In this document: piece after piece, positions 21,585-30,182 of the stretch
How the letters are laid out: each line of letters starts with the position of its first letter
How positions within the stretch are numbered: the stretch's first letter is position 1
Assembly (NCBI GenBank): GCA_902651635.1
Contig: CACRSC010000053.1
Location: 239,485-303,484 of the forward strand
DNA length: 64,000 nt
Direction of reading: 5' to 3'
From: Mastigamoeba balamuthi
Taxonomy: Eukaryota > Evosea > Mastigamoebida > Mastigamoebidae
The notes under the pieces: model-generated
What the model was told of the DNA's origin: nothing
The model's database searches: none
Seen by the model: the letters and a program-made list of their open reading frames with translations, nothing else
Made by a program: the position numbers and the translations under genes

Positions 21585-22423
21585 TCACTTGGCCGCGCCG
21601 GAGCCGCGCAGCTCTTCGTACCGCTTCGACGCAGCGACCGCCCTGTGGTGGGCGTCCGCGGCCTCCACCGCAGCTGCCAGCGCCCGCGTGAAGTGGCCCT
21701 GCGCCTCCCGCAGTGCCGGCGGCGGCAGGCAGCCGTACCAGTACAGCGGCTCCCGGCGCTTCTTCGGCACCTGGCCCGGCTCTGCCACGGGCTCGCTGGC
21801 CTTGGCGAGGCTCATGCAGGGACCGCACGGCGCCTCCGTGCCGCACGTGCAGTTGCTGCCCAGGGGCGACCAAGAGGGGGGGGAAGATCCGGGAATCAGC
21901 GATGGCGCGCCAGATATTTTTCCGGAAATCTCTGGGCTGGCGATACTCACACGTTGACGACGGCGGACGCGCGGGTGCCCAGGTCGAAGTACAGGGGCGA
22001 GAGCGACGAGCCCATCGCGTACCTCGCCTTGGCCAGCTGCCAGAACCCCTGTTGTGTTCGCGCGGCCCGCCAGAGCCGTCAGACCCGGCGGACTCAAGAA
22101 CCGGCGGCGGCGCGTACCTCCTTGAGCGCCGCGGCGAGGGCCTGCTGCTTCAGGATGAGGGCGTCGTGCGAAGCGAAGCACCGCTCCATGGACGCGTCCA
22201 TCTCGGCGCAGGTGCGCTCGTCCTGCATTTCCTGTCCGCCAACAACACAAAGCCCACAAGAGCAAAATCTGGGGTGAATCTACTGGCAGACAAAATCTGG
22301 CTACAGATATGTGTATTTCCGGGGGGCTGGGGGCACTCCGGCCTCGCGTTCTCCGAGGACTGAGTGGGCCTGAACTGGCCCATTCATCCATTCCTCTGCC
22401 AAATCTCGCACCGAATTCGCCAT
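21585..22423 (-). CDS. VMA22/CCDC115-like V-ATPase assembly factor
   Basis: Four exons on the complement, 22412-22423, 22118-22231, 21951-22048 and 21585-21855, encode 164 residues. It shows the conserved LAKARYAMG motif of CCDC115/Vma22 (exon 3) and the C-terminal PLYWYGCLPPPALREAQ, equivalent to DPLNWFGILVPHSLRQAQ in the animal protein, followed by a helical AAVEAADAHHRAV. Exon 2 is an N-terminal helix (EMDASMERCFASHD..LILKQQALAAALKE). The loop has a CTCG..CGPC cysteine cluster. Vma22 is a soluble partner of Vma12 for V-ATPase Vo assembly at the ER. The first exon, ATGGCGAATTCG, is inferred from phase and a GTGCGA donor; an alternative start is the in-frame ATG at 22228 in exon 2. Confidence 0.75.
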
Positions 22424-22530
22424 CAGATTTTCCCTCCTAGGCGCTTTCGGTTTCCGGTCACACCGCATTTTTCTCCGTCGTCGTCGGGTTTCGGACTCTG
22501 CCCCCCACTGTCAGTCCCCCGGGCACCGCG

Positions 22531-24123
22531 ATGAGCACCGCGAGCACAGAGCCCCAGCAGGCTGTCTCCCTGCTGACGCCCTCCGAGTCCTCCGTAGCCC
22601 GCGCGCGCCTCGCTGGTCCCCCGGCGAGCAGGCGTCCGGGGGCCCAGAGCCTCTGCCGCCTCTGCGGCCGCCCCTTTGGCCGCCCGTGGATGGCCGTCGC
22701 CGGGGCCGTCGTCGCGATGCTGGGCCTGGGCGCCCAGAGCTCCTGGGGCACGCTGTCCATCTTCGTGAGCGACCCGGGGCTCCTGCGGGGCGTCCCCGAC
22801 ACGGCCACCATCTGGGTCTTCGCCACGGCAGGCGTCATGACGCCGCTCGTCATGTTCGTCGCCGCGCCCGTGCAGAGGCGGCTGGGCTACTGCGCCACGT
22901 CTGCCCTCGGCTGCGCAGTCGCGGGCTGCGGCCTCGCCGGCGCGTCGCTGGCCCGCAGCGTCGTCGCCCTCGCTCTGACGTTCGGCGTGGCCTTCGGCGG
23001 GGCCATCGGCCTGGCCTACGTCAGCTGTGTCGTGGCGGCCCAGCGCTGGTTCCCGCGGCGCAGGGGCGTCGTCGGGGGGGCCGTGCTGGCCGCGTTCGGC
23101 GCCAGCGGGTTCATGCACAACATGGTCGCCAGGGCCCTGGCCAACCCCGGCGGCATGCCGACCAGGTGCCCCGCGGGCGCCACGGCCGAGCAGCGCGCCG
23201 CGTGGGAGGAGGCCTTCCACCGCGAGATGCAGCGCACTGTCCCCCACGCGTTCCTGGCCATGGGCGCCATCACCCTCTGCCTCGGCGTCGCAGGCTCGCT
23301 GTTCGTGCACCTGCCCCCGGACGACGACCCCGAGCCCGTCGCCCCCGCAGCCAAGCAGCCGCCGAGCGAGGCCGAGGAGCCCCAGCAGGCCCGGCGCGAC
23401 TCCAACGGCGCGCCCGAGGCCGACACGCCGGCCACCACTGCGGACGTCGACGCCGAGGGGCTCGAGACGGGCCTCGAGGCCTCGCAGGCGCCCGCCGTCG
23501 ACATGTCCCCGGGGCAGATGGCCAGGACGCCCCAGTTCTGGATGCTGTACTGCGTCGTCACGCTCGGCGTGACGGCGTCGGTCCTCGTGCTCGGCAGCTT
23601 CTCGCAGTTCGCCAAGCGCGACGCGCAGTTCGACGCGCCGTTCGCGCTCGTGGGCGGGCTGGCCGCGCTGAGCAACGGCGCCGGGCGCGTCGCCTGGGGC
23701 TACCTGGCCGACCTCCTCGACTACCGCCGCGTCTACGTCGCCGACCTCGCGCTGCTCTCGGCGCTGCTGTTCGCGTACTTCGAGACGCGGGCCAGCGCGG
23801 CCCTGTGGGGCGTGGGGACGTGCCTCATCTTCGCGTGCTACGGCGGGCTGCTCTCGCTGCTGCCCACCGCGACGGCCGACGCGTTCGGGGACAAGTGGCA
23901 GAGCAGGAACTACAGCATCCTGTTCTCAGGCCTCGCCGTGGGGTCTCTGGCGCAGGCGCTGCTGCTGACGTCGCTGCTCAGGGCGCTGGGGTCGTTCCGC
24001 AAGCTGTTCTACGTCATGGGGGCGCTCTCGTCCGTCGCTGCCGCTCTGATGGTGGCGTACAAGCCCCCGGGCCGCGGTCGCTGGTTCGCACTCTGCACCA
24101 CCTACAGGAGGGCTGTCAGGTGA
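22531..24123 (+). CDS. MFS carrier, monocarboxylate/oxalate-formate type
   Basis: Intronless gene for 530 residues with about twelve membrane segments. After a 50-residue cytosolic N-terminus, TM1 begins at WMAVAGAVVAMLGLG. The inter-TM2/3 loop is VQRRLG, the TM4-5 region AQRWFPRRRGVVGG matches the RR-GxA-G pattern of the OxlT/monocarboxylate transporter group, and a long polar acidic loop of about 90 residues separates the halves. The second half begins PQFWMLYCVVTLG and carries GRVAWGYLADLLDYR in TM8-9. Likely an organic anion carrier at a membrane; the substrate is not predictable. The start ATG was chosen as the first in frame and lies close to the divergent VMA22-like start, so the short spacer probably serves as a bidirectional promoter. 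The lack of introns is unusual for this window. Confidence 0.85.
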   Translation: MSTASTEPQQAVSLLTPSESSVARARLAGPPASRRPGAQSLCRLCGRPFGRPWMAVAGAVVAMLGLGAQSSWGTLSIFVSDPGLLRGVPDTATIWVFATAGVMTPLVMFVAAPVQRRLGYCATSALGCAVAGCGLAGASLARSVVALALTFGVAFGGAIGLAYVSCVVAAQRWFPRRRGVVGGAVLAAFGASGFMHNMVARALANPGGMPTRCPAGATAEQRAAWEEAFHREMQRTVPHAFLAMGAITLCLGVAGSLFVHLPPDDDPEPVAPAAKQPPSEAEEPQQARRDSNGAPEADTPATTADVDAEGLETGLEASQAPAVDMSPGQMARTPQFWMLYCVVTLGVTASVLVLGSFSQFAKRDAQFDAPFALVGGLAALSNGAGRVAWGYLADLLDYRRVYVADLALLSALLFAYFETRASAALWGVGTCLIFACYGGLLSLLPTATADAFGDKWQSRNYSILFSGLAVGSLAQALLLTSLLRALGSFRKLFYVMGALSSVAAALMVAYKPPGRGRWFALCTTYRRAVR

Positions 24124-24539
24124 CATTCCATCAGCACAGTAATCACCTTCACCTCATCACCGTTTGTCTCTGGTCGGGAGCAGAAATTGAGAGACCATTG
24201 GCTCTGTAAAGGGGCTGTCACCCGCCATCATGTTCGCTCCGATAGCGAGATATCTGGCAACTCCTCTTCCAGAGTATGCGAAGTCAGACAGTGCAATGCA
24301 CAGGGGGAGCAGCAGAACAACCACTGCAGAAATGATGCTGAACACTTGTTTGGAAAAAGGGAGAAAGAACAACCTCCGGGCCCCAAGCACTCTGGGGGGG
24401 AGGATGGGGAACAAGCTCAGTTCGAGTTTAGCCTCAAACCCACTCGTGTCTGCTCCCGCTCCACACGAGGGTGCGAAAACAACAGAATCTCCAAACACAC
24501 ACTCAGTTGATACCCCGAGATTTATCTCAGAGGTAATTA
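24124..24539. other. Intergenic before the Crinkler-like gene
   Basis: 416 nt with lower GC than the flanking genes. Short open frames occur on both strands but none resembles a known protein. It marks the border where codon composition changes. Confidence 0.4.
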
Positions 24540-27278
24540 ATGGAGCCCTTTGCCAGCTTCTTCGTTGACGCCGCCGACAAGCGCCGCGTCCCGCTCCACC
24601 ACAGCATCCCGGGGACCGTCCACGTCCCGTCGCTGGAGGACCTGTTCGGCGCACGCAAGATCTTTCTTCTCCCGCAGCGTGTCTTCCTCGACGCCGACGC
24701 CAACACTGGCTACTCGCTACGCACCTTCAACCCCGGCGAGCAAGTCCACATCGCCATCGAGCCCCTCCTGCCACCGGCGCCCCAAGGTTTACGGGCGTTC
24801 CAACTGAATACCTCGCGCCAATACTGAGACCTAATTGCCCTGCAGCCCCTTCTTCGCGCAACGGCTCGCGAATGCTGGACTACCTCCTCGACCAGTCCAG
24901 CCACCCCGGCCACGAGCACGTGTACCCAGACCCTGCTGCGGAGGAGGCGAGGCAACGCACGATCTACGGCCCGTTCTTCAAGCGGCTGCTCCCACGATAC
25001 GGCCCCTGCGACAAGCTCTTCCTCCTCGGAAGGGTCCCGCTCCCCCCTTCAACGCAACAACGTGCACTTCCCGCATCACTGCCTCACACCCTGGATCGCT
25101 ACAGTTAGGAGCGTCTTCGAGGGAGCCGTGCACCTCTTCCTCGGCTGGATCGGCTCCACTCTCCGCCGTGGTCGGCCAGGCGCTGCACCGAATCCCCTGC
25201 AAGAACGTCGCCAGCCTCGTTGGGATGTCGGGCACGTTGCCCGCGATCACCTCCTTCTCTCTTACGTTGCGTCTCAGGCGTCGGAAAGACTACGGCGGTA
25301 TTCGAGCTGGCCAAGCAGTACTACGTCGTGTTCACAGACTGCAGCATCGGCAGGGAGCTCACGTCGGACTACGCCGAGGCCGGGCACGCCATGGACGCCG
25401 TGTCGGCTGAGGTCTCGAACGCCCTCGACGCCACGACTGGCCGCCCCCTCGAGTGCTGGGCGAAGTATCAGCTCGTGGAGAAGAGGTTCCAGGACGTGGC
25501 CAACGTCATCGTTGCCAAGCGCGTGCTCGCCAAGCTGCTGCACCTCCTGCTGCTGCTGGAGAACGCGGCCGACGCTGCCAAGGAGCTCGAGCCGATCACG
25601 TTCTTTGTCGACCAGCTGTACGGCGGCAGGAAGGTCGTGGGGGACTTCCTGGACATCATCAACGACAACGGGGAGGCGTGCTCCAGGGCAGTGGAGCTCG
25701 TCGCTGTCGCTGTCGAGCGTATCAGCGAGCTTACGGGGCGCAGGGGCCCCGTGCTGGCCTGGGACGAGCTCCCAACCACCACAACAGTCCTCCGCGGTGC
25801 CGTGCTCTCCTCCAAGGTCCATACGATGGCAACGGCCGAGTGGTGGGACGACGAGACTCTGAGACCGCGCCGTAATGTCAAGCGGAGCTTCGCGACTTCC
25901 CTGCTGGCAGCGCTGCAGTCCTTCGGGGCGCCACTCGTGACAGCCGGGACGATAATGACGGCTTCGGTTCAGGACCTCATCGAGTCCGCTGTCGGCAAGG
26001 CCGAGTGCACCGTAGATCTGATCGTCGACTTCCCCAGAAACGATGACCCTGCCGGGATCCTCGCAGAAGTATTCGATCTCGGGTCCTGCACACTCCCCGA
26101 GGAGCAGTTGGACCTTCTGAGGGGCAGGTTCAGGTTCGATTCAGTTGTCAGCCGCACTACTCTGCTGACACACATGCCTCAGATTCACAGCGCTTGTGAT
26201 CGATTTTCTGGAATGGAATCCTCGCCATTGGGAGAGCAAGGGTCTCGTCATGAAGAGTGCTATCAGTCACGCAATCTACCAGTTCCGTGAGGGGATCGCC
26301 AGCGACGTCGACTTGCTTCTCCAGAAGGACCGTACTCTCTGGCTCGCAAAGCTGTCCAAGATAGTCCTCGCATGGAAGCTCTTTGGCGGCACACTGGAGT
26401 GGGCGCAGGCACGCAGCGACATCGACCTGTTCACCAACTCGCTCTGTGAGATCGTCGACGACGACGTGGCCAACGGGCTCTGCAGGATCCGGCTCTCGGA
26501 GCCCCTGGTCATCTCTGTTATCTCTGGCATGATTGAGGCTGCTGGGGTGTCGGTCTCGGCACTGCAGGGCCACTTCCACCTCCTCTGCAACGTCCTCGAG
26601 ACTCTCTCACCAAAGAGATCATGCAAGGGCTGTGTTCTCGACTGCGCCGTTCGCGAGACCCTCAAGCTGTACAATGGTACCTCTCTAGTTGATCTGCCAT
26701 TCCTCCGTGGCGTGAACCTCCCTGAGTGGTGCGCCAAGAGGATGATCGTTGCAGACGTCGCCAGTATGGCTCAGGAGCTCGGCTTCACAGCGGAGGGCTG
26801 CTGCAGCGGCACCCAGTTCCTGCAGAGGCCAGTTGCCAGAGCGGTGCTGATCCCTCAGAACCAGACGCCGCAGGAAGGGGTTCTGGCTTTGCAGAGCCCG
26901 AGGTACATCTGCACAGTAGCCAGCACGTACTCATGCGAGCTTGTCACGCCCTCGGTACTCAAGGGTAGCATCGCGTCGTCGGACATCCGCCAGACATTCA
27001 TCAAGGACGACAAGCCCGGCTGCAACCTCCAGGCCATATGTGGCCAGTTCAAGGACTCGGGCGTGCTCTCCAATCAACTTGGACAGCTCCGCATCCACGT
27101 GGTCATCCCGGGAGCGAGTGATAAGGGGCTGCTAAAGACGACGGTTGAGGGAAACGACGTCCTCGTCTTTATCCACCAGGACAACCTCGACGACTTCTTC
27201 TGGGAGGTTGTTGCTGGTGGAGCGCACGCCGAGCACATGCACTGCATCAAGAGCGTTATAAGGAGTGCACTGCCTTGA
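24540..27278 (+). CDS. Crinkler-like P-loop NTPase protein
   Basis: Five exons, 24540-24786, 24846-25033, 25105-25231, 25278-26133 and 26183-27278, give 837 residues. The Walker A GMSGVGKT (about residues 185-192) is completed only by joining exons 3 and 4 over a 46-nt intron with a GC donor. It is followed by FELAKQYYVVFTDCS, a layout like Crinkler (CRN)/RHS-type proteins. Downstream, LLRGRFRFTALVIDFL (restored across the 49-nt last intron) resembles the GRxRFTxxFIE motif of that group. The C-terminal third (IPQNQTPQEGVLALQ..) sits where CRN proteins carry a nuclease-like domain, but catalytic residues are not obvious. The N-terminal 80 residues may be a ubiquitin-like header. Function is unknown; such proteins occur in mobile or effector-like families of free-living protists as well as parasites. 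Introns are shorter and third-position GC lower than in neighbours. Confidence 0.65.
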
Positions 27279-27535
27279 GTTTTTGTTCACAGTACATGTG
27301 CTGTCTTTTCTGTGTTGCATACTCCACGTCTGTGTTGTCGACCTTGAGCTGAGAGACGTGTGCAGGTGCGGCCACGTGAAGCGCAGGACGTGCCTTATGT
27401 CAGGCTGCTGCCCAGAGCATCCGTTTTTTCAGGAGCCTCACTGAACCCCCAGCTCTCGTAGTCAGCCAAAAGCTGAGCACAATAAAAGAGCAGAGGAATC
27501 TGACAAATAATGACCCCCTGTAGGACCCATAATAG

Positions 27536-27575
27536 CTGTTAGATAGAGCGATTTTTAAATCTCAGACAGAGGTCT
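27536..27575 (+). repeat. Left terminal inverted repeat
   Basis: Begins CTGTTAGATAGAG and continues with ATTTTT and CAGACAGAGGT. The right-end counterpart is inverted at 29590-29629. Confidence 0.85.
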
Positions 27576-27596
27576 TTTTTTTGCCCATACCGCGCA

Positions 27597-29565
27597 ATGT
27601 CACGCCGCGAGATCATGTCGCTGCTCAACGCACATCGTGACAGCGTGGAGGACCAGAAGGCGCGCGTCAGTGCCGAAGCTGCCACCGCAAAAGACGCGCA
27701 AGAGCCGCCGCCACCTGGCTTGATCGACCTTTTTCGGTCAGTTGAGGAGCAGGGTTGGCGCAATGTCTCCTCGTGCGAGTTGAAGCCTCTTGTGCCCCCC
27801 AACAACATCGCCATCCCTCTCTTCACGAATCCTGCAAGACGTGCGCTCCAGCTCTGCCTCCCTGCCCAGCACACCACTGTTTTGTCCAACCGCCGCCCTT
27901 TTTAAAAAACACACAGGCAGGGAAGAGCCAAACCCTGCAGATACATTCTGGCAGCTTCTCCCGAGTGAGGTACTCGACTACATCGAGGCGCAGTGGCTTG
28001 CACTCGCCCAAGCTGCTCGCAAGGGACCGCGTGGCCCCAAGATCACGGTTCCCCCAGGGCAGGTGCGGGAAATCATCAAGATGATTGTACATATCATTGG
28101 CAATGGCACGGTCACAGCCTCGTCGTTCACAGAGTACCTATGACTGTACGAGGGGCGTCCTGGCCTTGGCGAACACCCTGTCTGTGAAGACACCTGGAAG
28201 AAGTTCGTGTTGCACCTCGAGAATATAAACATGTCCCGACTTGCCGAACTGTTTAGTGCAGGGTACATGCGGTTCTGGAACGTTCATGGTGTACTCTGGC
28301 TCTGTCTGGACGAGAGTATGATTGGTTATACTGGCCAACTCGTGGGCAAGGTAATCATGCCTCGCAAGCCGACCCCAGAGGGGGGTGTTGTCTACGTGAT
28401 GTGTGCTCTCAGTGTATCTGGGAAGCCAATACCACTCTTTCTCGTGCCTGTTATTGAGGCTGGCGACAAGCGGCTCTCACCACACGACATACTAGAGCTT
28501 GTGTGCAATACTATCAAGCTCCATCAGCAGAGTGGTGTCCTACCGACCCCTGTGTGCCTGGCTATCGATACGGCCTTCAGCTCAATTGATGCTTTGCAGC
28601 GTTACTATCCAGACATACTCTTCACTGTGTCTGCCCCAGAGAGTGACTACAAAGAGTTGCTTAGTGCAAAACTCAGTATGGGTGAGTCTCACATCATTCA
28701 GCGTGGTGCAGTGCTTCAGTCTGCCTACAAGGACGTTTCTGTTGTGTACAATATCAGTTCGTATTTCGTGGACAGAACCCATGTGGCCCCTTGCCAGGAG
28801 TCCATGTTCTCGAAGGAGACAATTGGCCTGCTGCTCCAGATCGAGGAGAATGACCTCAGGAAGTTGGCTCGTGCATGTGGAGTCGCACAGAGTGGTGGGA
28901 AGAAGGAGATTGTTGTGCGCATTGCGCACTGTGATACTCGGGATCTGGACATACTGAAGAAGGCCAAGGCGAAGAAGGCCAAGCCCAAGAACGACACAGA
29001 CGACTCAGCAGACGAACTCCCTCCACGTCCTCTCCCTGATCCTGCTCCTGGTTCGTTCTCATTCTCTCACTGTGACTAATTCTCCCATTCAGAGAAGGAT
29101 GACGAGTGGCAGGCGAGCCGTGCTGCAGAGCTCGAGAGGTGGACATGTGTGCAGCTCACAGCGCACCTCCATGACAACCTCGGGGCCACTGTATCCGGGA
29201 AGAAGAGTGAGTTGATTCAGCGGGTGCTGAGCCACGAAGGCCCTGAGGCGAAGGCAATTGCTGGTCGCCTCAAGGCATTCCTTTACGACCGTGCAGCAGA
29301 TCGTCCCCTGTCAGTCTCGCTCTACAAGCTCATCTTCAACTTCGTGGACCGCCTCGACGTTCTGTTGAGCTACATCAACTTCCCATGGAAGGTGGAGTCG
29401 TTTCCTTTGGTGTTTCTCATCTGGCTGGTCCGAGTCACAATTGTGGCCGCATTTGCAGCCACAAATGACTACAAATGGACCTACACTGGGTCCTCGGATG
29501 ACTACTCTGAGTTGCGCACACATATCACTGCATTTGCTAGGGACCTGGCCTCAAACATGATGTAA
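27597..29565 (+). CDS. DDE transposase, piggyBac-like, with two SAP-like motifs
   Basis: Exons 27597-27840, 27917-29050 and 29093-29565 close in phase. The catalytic core has WLCLDESMIGYTG (first Asp, about residue 211), a MPRKPTPEGG strand, LAIDTAFSSI (second Asp, about 297) and YFVDRTHV (candidate third Asp), the arrangement of DDE_Tnp_1_7/piggyBac enzymes. Two SAP-like DNA-binding motifs follow: DLRKLARACGV..SGGKKEIVVRI and LTAHLHDNLGATVSGKKSELIQRV. The second intron is 42 nt with a CTGACTAAT-like branch region. An in-frame TGA at 28141-28143 interrupts exon 2. Either the copy is inactivated, or an additional small intron (for example 42 nt, GTCACA to CTGTACGAG) removes it. Family assignment rests on the motifs; the ATAG rather than TTAA target is atypical for piggyBac. 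Confidence 0.7.
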
Positions 29566-29589
29566 CAGAGTGTCTTCTTTGTGTGAGGA

Positions 29590-29629
29590 AATTACCTCTG
29601 TCTGTCTGAAAAATCTACCTCTGTCTAAC
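29590..29629 (-). repeat. Right terminal inverted repeat
   Basis: Read on the minus strand it begins CTGTTAGACAGAG and continues with ATTTTT and CAGACAGAGGT, matching the left end imperfectly. Confidence 0.85.
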
Positions 29630-30182
29630 AGATAGCGCCAAATCTGTGCATCCACAAAATGCGCAGCGTGACACCTCAATATACAAGTTTCTCTTCCCTC
29701 CTTTTCTGTTCCCCCCTGGGGGGTGGCGTAACCGCTCTCGCCTCCGGGCTTGGCGTCTATCCCACAACAAAATCCAAAGACAAGTTCCGATCGCGGATTC
29801 GAACCCATGCATTGAAGCAATCGGGTTATTCGAATTCCACGGGAGAGCGAATCTTCCTGGGTGAGCAGGTCGGCACACCCGTAACGCGATTCCCTCTGCC
29901 GCTTGTGCCGTGATAGATGAGAGGCTCCCGTTGAAGGAGACTGGTATGATTTTTTCTTCAGGGCTGTCGGCCAGTGCGGCCCTGTCCGCTGAACAGCGAA
30001 CAACAACAGCCCATCTTGCGGGCACGAGGACAGCATTTGCGTGTGGAACGGGATTCCTGTGCAACTACGGGTGTCTGCGGACAAGTGATTCGTAACAGAA
30101 GATATCCCGCAGATAAAAGATATGCGGGACTCACGCTTTCATTTGTTTCCGCAAGGCAGGAGAGGAGGGCAGCAACGCGAAA
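29630..30182. other. Intergenic right of the transposon
   Basis: 553 nt. A tRNA T-loop-like block (GGTTCGAATCC on the minus strand, about 29790-29815) followed by CGATCGGAAC was noted, but no cloverleaf forms. No protein-coding signal is convincing. Confidence 0.4.

Larger units (their letters stand above)
27532..29633 (+). mobile_element. DNA transposon with TIRs and ATAG target duplication
   Basis: The element spans 27536-29629 (2094 bp). Its left end CTGTTAGATAGAG and the reverse complement of its right end CTGTTAGACAGAG match at 12 of 13 positions, and similarity continues inward (ATTTTT, then CAGACAGAGGT) for about 40 nt. ATAG directly flanks both sides (27532-27535 and 29630-29633), consistent with a 4-bp target site duplication. 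It encloses one transposase gene. Base composition is more AT-rich than the surrounding host genes. Confidence 0.85.

Noticed and set aside
29783-29860. Possible tRNA on the minus strand (GGTTCGAATCC, CGATCGGAAC)
   Set aside because: The T stem does not pair and no acceptor partner or anticodon arm forms.
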